Part shown: piece by piece, positions 52,685 through 62,884 of the stretch
How the letters are laid out: every line of letters starts with the position of its first letter
How positions within the stretch are numbered: position 1 is the first letter of the stretch
Assembly: GCA_009786535.1 (NCBI GenBank)
Contig: WQRX01000014.1
Span: forward strand, 17,212 to 81,211
Source: Defluviitaleaceae bacterium
Lineage (GTDB): Bacteria > Bacillota > Clostridia > Lachnospirales > WQUN01
DNA: 64,000 bases
Direction: 5' to 3'
Program-made: the position numbers and the translations under genes
The notes under the pieces: generated by a model
Database searches by the model: none
What the model saw: only the letters and a program-made list of their open reading frames with translations
Told to the model about the DNA's origin: nothing

Positions 52685-55600
52685 AAATGAAAATTTTATT
52701 TGCGGTATGTACCGTGCTGTTAATGGCGGCACTTCCTTTGCTTATGCACGCCGCGCCGGCACCGCCGGTGCCCAATCTGCCGCCTTCGCCGTTTGTGCGT
52801 ACGCCCGTAACCTCGGCTACGGTAGTTTCGCAAGATAACCCCGCAACGGCTACCGAGAGTACGTATAACCTGCGTTTCTCGTGGTCTGCGCCAATGTCTT
52901 CGTCGGAAACAACAGGCTGGCGTGACCCGTCTTCGACCGCGCCGCCTAACCCTGCGGGGCATATTTCTGCAGACCCCGCACCTGCCGATGCTTGGTCTCG
53001 CTTTGCGTCGCGTTTTGATATTGAATTTGCCAACCGCAGCTTGGGCGGCGCACCACCATTACCCGAGCGTGTTGGCTTTGGCGGTGACAATACGCTGGAT
53101 GAATTTAGATACCCTAACGTTACGGGTACAGTGCCCGCAACGGCACGTTTTGACGGCGAAATCCCACCAAATACGCGTATAACAAATATAGACCTTACGC
53201 GCAACATGCGCCCGGGCAGTTTGTATGAAATTAATATTATCCCCGACCACTTTGTACCTATTTGGAACCCCCCTGTACCACAACCGCCGGGGGCTCCCAT
53301 CCCTGCTTTTTACTCCCGCGAACCGGCGCCTGATACAGAGCGCATTCTTGCGGGTAATCAGCCGTTAATTTTTATGACGGACATTCTTATCCGTACCGCA
53401 CGCGGCAGTGGGGAAGAAGTTTTGCTGGAATGGACCAACCCCCAATGGGAAGGGCAAAGCGTATTTCCCCATTGGCAAATTACACTGCGTGAAACGGGTA
53501 CAGGCGGCGCAACCTTAGTTGCCACCATTAATACCGAAGACGCAACCCCGCTGGAAGGCGGACGTTGGTTGCGTTATGTAATCACCACCGATAGCTTAGA
53601 TGTGCCCGGTACTGCATTGCAAATAGGCAGCAGTTACATGGTTAGCATAGAGCCGATGCGTACACCTACATCCCGTGTGCGCGGTCCATCCGGTCCTATT
53701 TTTAACGCACCGCCCCCGCAAAATATGCCCCCCGAAATGGCAAACGCGTTCTTTACCTATCGCGATCCTGCCAGTTTCCCCTATGCGTATCCGCGCCCTG
53801 TATTGCTTGTGCCTCAGTTAAGCGTTAGCGTAGAAGGCGCAAATTTTGTGCGTTTAATGTGGTCACGTATGGCGGCTGCAAGCGTGGGCTACATTGTAAT
53901 AGAGCAGTGGGCATATCCCTTCCCGGATGAAGATGACCTGCCCCCGCAATTATTCCCCTTTAACGAAATAGCCCGTATACCTCGTCCCATGGCACAAAGT
54001 GCCACAAGCTGGGTTATTGGTCAAATTATCCCGCCCGAGGCGCGGGCATTTAGCATTGCCATTTTAGATGCGAACGGCAACTTCCTTGCACGCTCCAACC
54101 TTGATTATTTTATCCCCGGGGTGGCGGGCTTTACGCCCTATTCCCCCGATATTGAGCAGCTTACCGCCACGGTAACTGCGGGCGGGCTTAGCAATTTGCA
54201 ACTTACGTGGCGGGCTTTTACCCGTGCGCCCTATACCGCGTTGGAAACGGCTGCCCTTAACCAGCCCCCACACGCATTATTCCCCGGGTTGCCGCCGTCC
54301 CAGCGGTTTATTGATTTGGATTTGCATTACCGCGTATTTGTTTCCAATACGTTTGAAAATTTAAATTGGCCGCAAGGGGAATCGTATCACTTCCCCCCCG
54401 TAGAGGATGATATTATCCCTACCGTGGGTATGCTTTTACCGCCCGCCACATCACCGAGGGGTATTTATGTACCTTTATTTCGGCGCGGGGGTATCACCCA
54501 ATATACGCGCCTAGCCGCCGACGGCTTTACGTGGGAAGAAGCAGACATTACCGCTAATGGCGTATACTTTGTGCGTATCGAGGCTGTGCGTACTATGCCG
54601 GGGCGCACCTTTATATCCCAGCCTTCGTTTGGGGTTATCTATATTCCACCCGAGGACGATTTGGTTTTAACGCCCGAAATGATAGATGCCCCCCCCCTGC
54701 GCGGCATCGTTAACGAACCCGGGCAAATGCCCCAAATTACGCTTAATTGGGATTTACGTTATTTAGAAATCGGCGACCCTGCCAGCGCACCGCTTTGGAA
54801 CCGTTGGCACGCCTCTGTTGGGGTTGATACGCGCACAAATTCGCTGGTGTTTGGGCGCAGTGCACAGTTTATCCCCGATACACATTTGCGTGATTGGAAT
54901 GCACTTAACGACATGCTCTCACCTTCTATGCGTGCGCAATTACGTAACCGCCCCAACCCCGACCCGCTACGCACCCCCGCAGGTCATGCCCAATTTGTAA
55001 ACGAGGCACGGCAATATATCGGCAGTAGTGGGCAGTTGAATTTTAATTTAACGAATTTCCCCATGCGTATACAGGACATGTATCACCGCCACTACCGCAT
55101 ACATGTAGTGCGGCATTCGCAACTCATGGCAGGCGGGGGCGACCTTGCAACGGTATTTGAAGCCTACCGCGACATGCTAATGTTGCCTGCAAACGATGGT
55201 TTGTGGACAAATATCGGTCGTCCCGAGCCTTCTGCCGATGGCACTTCTTCTCATTCGTTTACTACGGCGGCGGGTGTGGGCGCATTGCAAGCCAATACAA
55301 CGTATGTAGTATTTTTGCAGCCCTACGAGCCTGCAATACCCGGGCAGCCCGGGCGGGCGTTTTTCCCTAACTACGTAATTGTAACTACCCCCGACGAGTT
55401 TGAACCCGCCGTACCTGTGCCTACCACGCCCATTCTTTTCGTTGGTATTCCCCCAACGGATAACACCATTAGTGTGCGTTGGCGCGTACAGGAGGGTATT
55501 AACCCCGACCCGCGCACCTTGTTCTTTGAACTGCGCTGGAGTGAATCGCTGCTGGATTATCCCGAGGGCGGTACGCTTATCCCGTGGGAAGAGTTGGAGG

Positions 55601-57432
55601 AAAAGCACGGCGCACAATTTATTGAATGGATACACCCCACTACCTTGCAGGTGTACCATCACTTTACCATTGAAAATTTGTTCCCCGATACGGTGCATCA
55701 TGTATGGGCGCGGGCATTTAATGTTAATGATGTATTTTCGGGCTGGTCTAATCCTGTGGAAATACGTACCCGCGACATTGCGCCGCCGCCGCCGCCGCGC
55801 CTCGGCTTGGCAAGCAACGCACATTTGCAACAATATAATTTGCAAAACGATACCCAATTTGCCCCCATGGAAGAAGAGGCGATTAACTTCTTCCTTGGTC
55901 GCGTATTTTCCGACTTCCGCGAGCATAATTTGCCTCGCGCAACGGGGGGCGTAGCTACGGGCGGTAACGCGGTGCTATTAAATATTCACGATTTGGAAGA
56001 CATCTACGCCATTCGCTTTAGCGAGTTATTGCCCAACCGCCATTACTATGCGCGGGCGCGTACTATTTTAACAATCACGCGTGGGCAGCCCCGCAGCTAC
56101 ACCTATGAAATCCAATTGGCGGATAATTTTGAATTTTTAGATGCGATAACCTTTATCATCCCCCCGTTGGTGGAATTAGACCCCATTAATATGCGCCGAG
56201 CCGAATCGCCTTGGGTGTATATAGAAGTTTCTACCACGCCGGGTGGGGGCGACCATGACGGCGCCTTCCGTCCTGAGCAGTTTCCCCTGCCCGACGACGA
56301 TTGGGAAATTACGTACGACAACGGTACATTGCAGTTCCGCTTCCGTACCAACCGCACAGGGGCGGACGGCAGGCCCGACCAGCAAGTAGACCAACGCTTT
56401 ATCAGCCGTTTAATTGACAGCCGTACCCATCGGTTTGAAATTGACCTTTCGGAATATTTCCGTCGTCCGGACTGGCCTGTGGAAAATAGAGTGCTGGAAA
56501 TTCCCCTTTCCATTATGCGGGCATTTAACGAGCGGCGCATTACGCTGGCGGTTAATTTTGGTGATATAACGGTGGAAATACCCCCGGGCGCGTTTGAAAC
56601 CGCCGCCGTGCGCAATTTGCAAATGGGGCTGAGCTCCTTCATGCGTATTGAAATGCAAACCAACGCACAGGGTACAAGATTGCCCGAGCTACCCATGAAC
56701 AATGTATACGTTACACTGCCCCAGCAATTGGTTGTAACGGCGGCTACGCCTCAGCGTTCGGTTACGCTAACAGAGTTTGCACAGCCCATAAACATTCAGT
56801 TACAACTTAACGATATTGTGCAGCCCGATGGGGTAGTACGTGCGAGTTTATTCTTTACTTCGCCCCAGCAGGCGCAATGGCAAGATGCGGCAGGTATGCG
56901 CACGCAAACGCGCCGCCCCGTTACGGTTGCCGCCGTATCGCGTGAGGCGCCGCGTAACGTAGCACCTGCGGACCCTTCCCGCGCGGCAATGGAGCGCGTA
57001 ACCGCGCGGTTGACCTTTACCGACCTGTTTGAGTACAATCCCCGTGCAACGGTTAGCGCAGAAGCATTTAATAATGTAATGCTTGCCCTTGCCAATAATC
57101 GTGCGTCGGTTACGTTAAATGCGCCAATTTCCAATGCCGACCGCCAAAGCCTGGCGCGTGCACGGTTCGAAGCCCCCGCCAGTGTAACATGGGAGCAAGC
57201 CGTTGACATTCTTATACGCTTTTATGAATTGCGTACCCGCCGTGTAATACAGCCAATGACAACGCCGCAAATGGTAACGGGCATTAATAACGCAACCCCC
57301 GCTTTGCAGCAGAGCATTCTTAAAGCGGCGGACATTGGTTTCATTTCGGGTACGATTAACCCGCACGGCGCACTTACCATGGGCGATTTGATGGTAATGT
57401 TAGATATTGTTATAATGGATACAGATTTTTAA
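52681..57432 (+). CDS. Giant secreted fibronectin-like protein 2
   Basis: 1583 residues from the ATG at 52681 (shares ATGA with the previous stop). Signal peptide 1-25 (ILFAVCTVLLMAALPLLMHA). Several FN3-like modules (NTISVRWRVQEGINPDPRTL, then FHHVWARAFN-type text near 1000) and a C-terminal SLH-like part (WEQAVDILIRFYELRTRRVI, then ILKAADIGFISGTINPHGAL). Architecture parallels protein 1, so they may work together on the surface, perhaps as an ancient duplication. Confidence 0.7.
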   Translation: MKMKILFAVCTVLLMAALPLLMHAAPAPPVPNLPPSPFVRTPVTSATVVSQDNPATATESTYNLRFSWSAPMSSSETTGWRDPSSTAPPNPAGHISADPAPADAWSRFASRFDIEFANRSLGGAPPLPERVGFGGDNTLDEFRYPNVTGTVPATARFDGEIPPNTRITNIDLTRNMRPGSLYEINIIPDHFVPIWNPPVPQPPGAPIPAFYSREPAPDTERILAGNQPLIFMTDILIRTARGSGEEVLLEWTNPQWEGQSVFPHWQITLRETGTGGATLVATINTEDATPLEGGRWLRYVITTDSLDVPGTALQIGSSYMVSIEPMRTPTSRVRGPSGPIFNAPPPQNMPPEMANAFFTYRDPASFPYAYPRPVLLVPQLSVSVEGANFVRLMWSRMAAASVGYIVIEQWAYPFPDEDDLPPQLFPFNEIARIPRPMAQSATSWVIGQIIPPEARAFSIAILDANGNFLARSNLDYFIPGVAGFTPYSPDIEQLTATVTAGGLSNLQLTWRAFTRAPYTALETAALNQPPHALFPGLPPSQRFIDLDLHYRVFVSNTFENLNWPQGESYHFPPVEDDIIPTVGMLLPPATSPRGIYVPLFRRGGITQYTRLAADGFTWEEADITANGVYFVRIEAVRTMPGRTFISQPSFGVIYIPPEDDLVLTPEMIDAPPLRGIVNEPGQMPQITLNWDLRYLEIGDPASAPLWNRWHASVGVDTRTNSLVFGRSAQFIPDTHLRDWNALNDMLSPSMRAQLRNRPNPDPLRTPAGHAQFVNEARQYIGSSGQLNFNLTNFPMRIQDMYHRHYRIHVVRHSQLMAGGGDLATVFEAYRDMLMLPANDGLWTNIGRPEPSADGTSSHSFTTAAGVGALQANTTYVVFLQPYEPAIPGQPGRAFFPNYVIVTTPDEFEPAVPVPTTPILFVGIPPTDNTISVRWRVQEGINPDPRTLFFELRWSESLLDYPEGGTLIPWEELEEKHGAQFIEWIHPTTLQVYHHFTIENLFPDTVHHVWARAFNVNDVFSGWSNPVEIRTRDIAPPPPPRLGLASNAHLQQYNLQNDTQFAPMEEEAINFFLGRVFSDFREHNLPRATGGVATGGNAVLLNIHDLEDIYAIRFSELLPNRHYYARARTILTITRGQPRSYTYEIQLADNFEFLDAITFIIPPLVELDPINMRRAESPWVYIEVSTTPGGGDHDGAFRPEQFPLPDDDWEITYDNGTLQFRFRTNRTGADGRPDQQVDQRFISRLIDSRTHRFEIDLSEYFRRPDWPVENRVLEIPLSIMRAFNERRITLAVNFGDITVEIPPGAFETAAVRNLQMGLSSFMRIEMQTNAQGTRLPELPMNNVYVTLPQQLVVTAATPQRSVTLTEFAQPINIQLQLNDIVQPDGVVRASLFFTSPQQAQWQDAAGMRTQTRRPVTVAAVSREAPRNVAPADPSRAAMERVTARLTFTDLFEYNPRATVSAEAFNNVMLALANNRASVTLNAPISNADRQSLARARFEAPASVTWEQAVDILIRFYELRTRRVIQPMTTPQMVTGINNATPALQQSILKAADIGFISGTINPHGALTMGDLMVMLDIVIMDTDF

Positions 57433-57467
57433 ATTCTACTACACAATTTGATAAGGAGTGTGATGGT

Positions 57468-58004
57468 ATGCGTTTTACTTTCACCGGAAAAAACATGAAC
57501 GTGGCAGAAGGGTTAAAGGAGCAAGTAATTGCAAAGCTTTCCCGTATTGAAAAATTTCTGCCCGAGGACGCGGAGGCACAGGTAATTTTTAGCACGTTTA
57601 AGCATTTAGTAAAAATGGAAGTGTCCATTCCCATGCACAAGCGCATTTTGCGTGCAGAGGTATCCGACAATGATGCCGCCGTATGTGTAGACGAGGCACT
57701 GGATATTCTTGAACGGCAGGTAAAAAAGTACAAAACCCGCTTGCGTGACCGCCGCCGCCGCAACGTGGCAACAAACGAAGAGGTATTATATCTGGACGCC
57801 GAAGCCGATATGCACGATGCCGAGGGCGAAAAAATTATCCGCACCAAGCGTTTTGCCTTTAAACCCATGGACGCGCAGGAAGCCGTAATGGAAATGGAAA
57901 TGCTGCACCACAGCTTTTACGTTTTCCGCAATGCCCAGTCCGATGAAGTAAACGTTGTGTACAAACGCAAAGACGGCGAGTACGGCTTAATCGAACCCCG
58001 CTAA
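57468..58004 (+). CDS. hpf: Ribosome hibernation promoting factor, long form
   Basis: 178 residues, AAGGAG upstream. N-terminal S30AE domain (MRFTFTGKNMNVAEGLKEQV) and C-terminal dimerisation domain (RTKRFAFKPMDAQEAVMEME, then FYVFRNAQSDEVNVVYKRKD). Long HPF dimerises 70S ribosomes into 100S in stationary phase. First gene of a run with rdgB, yfcE-like and recJ. Confidence 0.95.
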   Translation: MRFTFTGKNMNVAEGLKEQVIAKLSRIEKFLPEDAEAQVIFSTFKHLVKMEVSIPMHKRILRAEVSDNDAAVCVDEALDILERQVKKYKTRLRDRRRRNVATNEEVLYLDAEADMHDAEGEKIIRTKRFAFKPMDAQEAVMEMEMLHHSFYVFRNAQSDEVNVVYKRKDGEYGLIEPR

Positions 58005-58012
58005 ACCCCGCT

Positions 58013-58621
58013 GTGACTTGCATTTTAGCCACAAATAACCCCGATAAAGTCCGCGAATTGAGGGCTTTATTCGGGGTTATTAATATCGAAGTTTTGTCGC
58101 TAAAGGACATAGGGCTGGATTTTATCCCCCGCGAAGATGGGAATACCTTTGAGGCAAATGCACGGCAGAAGGCGAGAGAAGTAGGGGAAAGGCTCGACCA
58201 AAACTTTATTATAATGGCAGATGATTCGGGATTATGTATTGATGTGCTGGGAGGGCTGCCCGGGGTAGATTCCGCGCTTTACATGGGCAGGGATACACCG
58301 TATGATATACGTAACGCGCATATCCTTGAGCAAATGCGAGGCGTGCCCGAGGAAAAACGCACCGCGCGGTTTGTATGCGTAGCGGCGTGTGTATTGCCGA
58401 ATGGGGAAATAATTTCCGCCACGGGGACCATGGAAGGGCGCATCGCACTTGAAAGTGCAGGCGACGACGGCTTTGGCTATGACCCGATTTTCTACCTGCC
58501 CGAGTATGGTTGTACCAATGCGCAGTTAAGCATGGAAGAGAAAAACAAAATTTCGCACCGCGGTAAGGCGATGCGGCAGATGATAGAAATGATAAAGGAT
58601 GAGGGGTTATGCAAATTCTAG
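58013..58621 (+). CDS. rdgB: XTP/dITP diphosphatase (RdgB/HAM1)
   Basis: 202 residues, GTG start eight bases after hpf. ILATNNPDKVRELRALFG, EDGNTFEANARQKAREVGE, IMADDSGLCIDVLGGLPGV and GFGYDPIFYLPEYG are family motifs. Removes non-canonical purine nucleotides. Overlaps the next gene by 13 bases. Confidence 0.95.
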   Translation: MTCILATNNPDKVRELRALFGVINIEVLSLKDIGLDFIPREDGNTFEANARQKAREVGERLDQNFIIMADDSGLCIDVLGGLPGVDSALYMGRDTPYDIRNAHILEQMRGVPEEKRTARFVCVAACVLPNGEIISATGTMEGRIALESAGDDGFGYDPIFYLPEYGCTNAQLSMEEKNKISHRGKAMRQMIEMIKDEGLCKF

Positions 58622-59091
58622 TAGTAAGCGACACGCACGATGAAAGCGACGTACTGCGCAATTTGTTGGAAGAGTACGCCGCGGCGGTGCAATTGGTAAT
58701 ACACTTGGGCGACCACGACCGTGACCTGCTCCGTTTTGCGTCCATCACGGATTTACCCTTGCTTACGGTGGCAGGCAATACAGACGACGAGTCCCGTTCG
58801 CCAAGGCAACGGGTATGTGTGTTTCACGAGCGGCGGCTTTTCATCACCCACGGCAACGTGCAAAATGTGGCAGCAGGGACCGAAGGTATTGCCCGCGAAG
58901 CGTTGGAACATGAAGCCCATATTTGTTTGTACGGGCACACGCACAAAGCGGTGACCTTTACCCAGCACGGCATTTTCTTTATGAACCCGGGCAGTTTAAC
59001 GGAACCACGGGACAATGGCACCCCTTCCTACGGCGTGCTAACGATTTGTGAGGAAACGGGCAAAATAAAGGGCGAGATAGTACGCCTGTGA
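58609..59091 (+). CDS. YfcE/MJ0936-type phosphodiesterase
   Basis: 160 residues. MQILVVSDTHDESDVLRNLL, IHLGDHDRDLL, VAGNTDDES, LFITHGNVQNV and CLYGHTHKAV hold all metal ligands of this small metallophosphoesterase family, commonly next to rdgB in Firmicutes. Overlaps recJ by 4 bases. Confidence 0.9.
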   Translation: MQILVVSDTHDESDVLRNLLEEYAAAVQLVIHLGDHDRDLLRFASITDLPLLTVAGNTDDESRSPRQRVCVFHERRLFITHGNVQNVAAGTEGIAREALEHEAHICLYGHTHKAVTFTQHGIFFMNPGSLTEPRDNGTPSYGVLTICEETGKIKGEIVRL

Positions 59092-60809
59092 CGGCGCGCT
59101 GGGAAGTAAAGCAAACCGACGCCGACTTAGGGTTAATGACCCAAGTGCTGGGCGTGGGGGAAGTAATGGCAAATGTATTGGCAAACCGCGGCTTGCGCAC
59201 GAAAAAAACGTGCCAAGCTTTTTTGCGCCCCGGCGCTGCACCCCTGCACGATACAATGCAAATGAAAGGCGCGGAAGCCGCCGTTGCGCGTATCGCAAAA
59301 GCCCTTGCCATGGGCGAAAAAATTGTAATCTACGGGGATTACGACGTAGACGGCGTAATGAGTACTGTTATTATGTACCGTGTGCTTCTGCGGTTGGGGG
59401 GCGATGTTTTTTACTACATGCCCCACAGGGTGGACGAAGGTTACGGGCTTAACGCCTCTGCAATACAGCAGTTGGCAGAGGAAAAAACGCAATTGCTTAT
59501 CACCGTGGATAACGGCATTTCCGCCATTGAGGAAATTACCCTTGCCAATACGCTGGGCATCGAAACCGTGATTATCGACCACCATGAGCCGGGAGAAACC
59601 CTTCCCCCCGCAGTTACCATCGTAGACCCAAAACAACCCGATTGTACATACCCTTTCAAGGAATTATGTGCCGCAGGACTGGCGTACAAGCTGGCAGGCG
59701 CGCTGTGTGCCAAAATCGGCACACCCTTTACGGAAGAAAATGAAATGTGTATGCTTGCTGCCATCGCAAGTATTTGCGATATTGTGGCACTGCAGAACGA
59801 AAACCGCACGCTGGTGCATCGCGGGCTAACGGTGCTAAACAATAACAAATTGTTAAATGCAGGGCTTGGGGAACTTATTACCCAGCGCGGATACATAGAT
59901 AAAACAATAGACGCCTTTGCCGTAGGCTTTGTGCTGGGTCCGTGCCTTAACGCAACGGGAAGGCTGGACAGTGCGGAGCTTTCTGTAGAGCTTTTGTTGT
60001 CCGACGATATTGATAACCGCATTCAACTGGCGCAAGAGCTTATTGCCCTAAACGCCGAGCGCAAGGAATTAACCGCACAATGTGTTGCAAATGCATTGGA
60101 GAGCCTGCCCGCTCCACTGCCTAAAATCCTTGTCCTTACCGATTATACCGCCCACGAAAGTGTTGCGGGTATTGTTGCAGGGCGTGTGCGAGATGCAGCA
60201 AACCGCCCCACAATTATGCTTACCCGCGGCGATGCAGCGGTAAAGGGTTCGGGGCGGTCTATTCCTGCCTATAATTTGTTTGAAGCCTTGCAAAAGCAAG
60301 CGCATCTGTTTTTGCGCTTTGGCGGACATGCGGCGGCGGCGGGTCTATCACTCGTCGAGGAAAATATCCCCGCCCTGCGGGAAGCATTAAACCGCGACTG
60401 CACCCTTACGGAAGCCGATTTTACCCCCGTTTTTGAAATTGACCGCGTACTCACCGCCCCCGAAATAACGCTGGAAATCGCCCGTGAGTTGGAAGCCCTA
60501 GCCCCCTTTGGCAAGGCAAACCCCGCGCCTTTGTTTGCTACGTACAATTTATATGTAGAAAGTGTGCGCATCATTGACGAAAAAAACACGCTCATCTTTA
60601 CCCTAAAGGACAAGGATAACCCCGCAGTGCCCTTAAAAGGCATCGCCTTTGGGCTTAACCGCGAATACGCCGCCCGCACCCAAGAAGCAGGCGTACCCCC
60701 CACGGGCAAATTTTACATAAACCTCGCCTACCGCTTGGAGGTGAATGCCTATAACGGGCGGCTTTCCGCACAAATGGCGGTAAGGGATTTTACTATCCCT
60801 GCGTACTAA
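59088..60809 (+). CDS. recJ: Single-stranded-DNA exonuclease RecJ
   Basis: 573 residues, GTG start. DHH domain with IVIYGDYDVDGVMSTVIMYR, LLITVDNGISAIEEI and TVIIDHHEPGETLP, DHHA1 domain with FLRFGGHAAAAGLSL, and a C-terminal OB fold. 5'-3' ssDNA exonuclease in repair. Ends at a terminator shared with the opposite gene. Confidence 0.95.
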   Translation: MTARWEVKQTDADLGLMTQVLGVGEVMANVLANRGLRTKKTCQAFLRPGAAPLHDTMQMKGAEAAVARIAKALAMGEKIVIYGDYDVDGVMSTVIMYRVLLRLGGDVFYYMPHRVDEGYGLNASAIQQLAEEKTQLLITVDNGISAIEEITLANTLGIETVIIDHHEPGETLPPAVTIVDPKQPDCTYPFKELCAAGLAYKLAGALCAKIGTPFTEENEMCMLAAIASICDIVALQNENRTLVHRGLTVLNNNKLLNAGLGELITQRGYIDKTIDAFAVGFVLGPCLNATGRLDSAELSVELLLSDDIDNRIQLAQELIALNAERKELTAQCVANALESLPAPLPKILVLTDYTAHESVAGIVAGRVRDAANRPTIMLTRGDAAVKGSGRSIPAYNLFEALQKQAHLFLRFGGHAAAAGLSLVEENIPALREALNRDCTLTEADFTPVFEIDRVLTAPEITLEIARELEALAPFGKANPAPLFATYNLYVESVRIIDEKNTLIFTLKDKDNPAVPLKGIAFGLNREYAARTQEAGVPPTGKFYINLAYRLEVNAYNGRLSAQMAVRDFTIPAY

Positions 60810-60842
60810 AAAGACCGCCCCGTTTTGTTCAGCGAAGCGGTC
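60808..60842 (-). terminator. Terminator between recJ and DUF6033 gene
   Basis: GACCGC and GCGGTC stem; on the minus strand it is followed by TTTTT, so it mainly serves the DUF6033 gene. Confidence 0.75.
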
Positions 60843-60856
60843 CGTTTCTCTTTGGA

Positions 60857-61387
60857 TTAAGCAAACCAACTGCGGTTGCCGTCGGCGTCCGTCACTTGGT
60901 TTTGGGATAAAATGTTTAGCTTTTCATTGATAAGTGCGCTCCAGGTCGTTTGGTCTTCGGGCATTCTGAATGTGGTTGTTACTTCCTGCCCCATGAGGGT
61001 TTGCATCATGGCGATGGCGGCAAGCTGGCCGTTTTCCAGCAGGTCAAACTTAAATACTAAGTGCGCATCGGGGTGTTCCTCTGCCCATTGCTCTAAAGCG
61101 GGAACGGCTTCCTCTAGGTCAAGGATAATGGCTTTAAACTTGACCATGGCGTCGGGGTCTTCTGCCATGCGTTGCAGCACGCGTTCGTCTATTTCAATGT
61201 TGCGCACACCTTCCTGCCAGTCGTCTTTTGATGTGGAAATTGTCCACCCCGGCATCATTTTGCGCAACGAAGCAAGCACCTCGTCGGTGGATTTGCGTGT
61301 GCCTTGCGGCTTGTTGTTTACAATCTCCCGTGCCCTGTTATGCGAAGCTTGCGAAACCTTAAACGCTCCTAGTTGTACCATACTCAT
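60857..61387 (-). CDS. DUF6033 family protein
   Basis: 176 residues. Matches DUF6033 (about 60-130: WTISTSKDDWQEGVRNIEID, then VLQRMAEDPDAMVKFKAIIL), a clostridial family of unknown role. Soluble, acidic. AGGAGG upstream. Confidence 0.65.
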   Translation of the reverse strand: MSMVQLGAFKVSQASHNRAREIVNNKPQGTRKSTDEVLASLRKMMPGWTISTSKDDWQEGVRNIEIDERVLQRMAEDPDAMVKFKAIILDLEEAVPALEQWAEEHPDAHLVFKFDLLENGQLAAIAMMQTLMGQEVTTTFRMPEDQTTWSALINEKLNILSQNQVTDADGNRSWFA

Positions 61388-61748
61388 TATGGCATCCCTC
61401 CTTAGATATGTTACTCCTGCTGTTGCACTTGTATACTTCCTTATCGGACGAATGACTGGAAAAGGTTAGGAAAAGGAAATGCTTTTTAGTATAATGCGGA
61501 AAATTGAAGGCGAATTATTATGTACCCGTACCTAAGTGGACCTTTAAGCCCGTTTACTTCTTAAAAGAGCCGTATTCTCCCTTAATGCGAAGGGGAATTT
61601 ACGCGTGGCACTGCTGGTCGAACCGCCCATTCAATTTCGCGCACGGCATACTTTTACCTCGGCAAATACGCTGGAAAGGGTGTAGCAACACATTGCGTAA
61701 AATGTAATTTTATGTATAATGCACACAATTCGAAAATGCTTGGGGGTT
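61388..61748. other. Intergenic gap, no clear gene
   Basis: Two short ORFs on either strand lack ribosome sites and family resemblance. The sequence may hold a fragment of an old gene near 61595-61685. Confidence 0.3.
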
Positions 61749-61751
61749 ATG

Positions 61752-62654
61752 ATGCATGGTATAGGTGAATTGATAAAAGTAAACCGAATTAAATTGGGGC
61801 ATACGCAAGCCGAATTGTGCGTGGGTATATGTTCCGAGGTATCGCTGTCGCGCATTGAAAACGGAAAGCAAGTACCCTCTCGCGGCACCTTCGAAGCGCT
61901 AATGGAAGCGCTGGGACTTACCCCCGGCGTATATCCTTCGTTTTTAAACGATGAGGATAAATTTGCATATGAGTTGAAATATGACTTTGATAAGTTTTAC
62001 ACAGAAGAAAACTATGAAGAAGCTGAGCGCACCTTATTAAAACTTGAAAAGTTGCCAAAGTTGGAAGAAATATACAAACAGTTTATTGCCCATGGTCGCG
62101 TCATGATTAAGCAACAACAAGGTATGCCGCCCGACCAAGCTGTAGCCGCATTTGAGAAAGTGATTACAACATTTATTAAAAGTTTTACGATTGAAAAAAT
62201 AAAAACTAGCTTATTATCTAAAACCCAAATTAACATTTTAAACGCATATGCCGTTGCTCGACGTCAAGCAGGTGATACTGCATATGCCATAGCAATCCTT
62301 CGTGAGTTAGTGGACTATATAGACAATAAAGTGTACGACCACGAAAGCACTACAGTTATATACACCAAAATATTGTATAATTTATCCAAGTATGTGGGCA
62401 TGTCGGGTGATTATAAAGAAGCGATTGTGCTGTGCGAACATGGAATAAAACAATGTTTGCGTTACCATCGCTTTACCTACTACCCACATCTTTTGTACAA
62501 CTATGGATTCGGATTAGTAAAAATAGGGCAAACGGAAAAAGCAAAGGAATCTATTCGAGCGTGCTATGTCCTAACGCGTGTTGCGCAGGGTACGACGGTT
62601 TTATCGCTAACCGGCATAGAAAAGTTTGCGAATGAAAATGGAATAGATTTATAA
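61752..62654 (+). CDS. XRE-TPR regulator, RRNPP-like peptide sensor candidate
   Basis: 300 residues from the ATG at 61752 (GGGGG upstream; 61749 also possible). XRE domain 1-60 (IKVNRIKLGHTQAELCVGIC, then LSRIENGKQVPSRGTFEALM). The rest is repeated helical pairs (YEEAERTLLKLEKLPKLEEI, then QAGDTAYAIAILRELVDYID, then GDYKEAIVLCEHGIKQCLRY) like TPRs of PlcR, Rgg and Rap proteins, which bind re-imported secreted peptides. The neighbour on the other strand encodes a small secreted peptide. A peptide-controlled regulator is inferred. Confidence 0.75.
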   Translation: MHGIGELIKVNRIKLGHTQAELCVGICSEVSLSRIENGKQVPSRGTFEALMEALGLTPGVYPSFLNDEDKFAYELKYDFDKFYTEENYEEAERTLLKLEKLPKLEEIYKQFIAHGRVMIKQQQGMPPDQAVAAFEKVITTFIKSFTIEKIKTSLLSKTQINILNAYAVARRQAGDTAYAIAILRELVDYIDNKVYDHESTTVIYTKILYNLSKYVGMSGDYKEAIVLCEHGIKQCLRYHRFTYYPHLLYNYGFGLVKIGQTEKAKESIRACYVLTRVAQGTTVLSLTGIEKFANENGIDL

Positions 62655-62683
62655 AAACCACACCCGTTAGAGGGGCATGGTTT
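62655..62683. terminator. Bidirectional terminator
   Basis: AAACCA and CCC pair with GGGG and TGGTTT around a GTTAGA loop, between the convergent regulator and peptide genes. Confidence 0.6.
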
Positions 62684-62696
62684 AAATTACTAATTA

Positions 62697-62861
62697 CTAC
62701 TGCTTTGTTGTATCATCCTCGGGCTGGTCAAAAAATGGCTGTATGGATTGGGTGTATCCAACCCTACCATATCCCCCTTCCCCATCATACGCTCCGCTCA
62801 CTGCCATGGAGGATACACTTAAAAACAAGATGCACACGAGTGTCGCAATTACCTTTTTCAT
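62697..62861 (-). CDS. Small secreted peptide, candidate signalling pro-peptide
   Basis: 54 residues from the ATG at 62861 (AAAGGAGG upstream). Signal peptide 1-24 (MKKVIATLVCILFLSVSSMA), then a Gly- and Asp-rich segment and a C-terminus IQPFFDQPEDDTTKQ. Size, export signal and place next to a TPR regulator fit RRNPP signals. A minus-strand TGGACA / 17 / TATGGT at the palindrome edge could drive it. Could instead be a bacteriocin-like peptide. Confidence 0.6.
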   Translation of the reverse strand: MKKVIATLVCILFLSVSSMAVSGAYDGEGGYGRVGYTQSIQPFFDQPEDDTTKQ

Positions 62862-62884
62862 TGTAAAGCCTCCTTTGTTGTTTT

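Noticed and set aside
55177..55926. 249-codon minus-strand ORF inside giant gene 2
   Set aside because: Shadow of the coding strand with low-complexity basic text.
61504..61707. 67-codon + strand ORF in the gap before the XRE-TPR gene
   Set aside because: No ribosome site, odd composition and no family resemblance.
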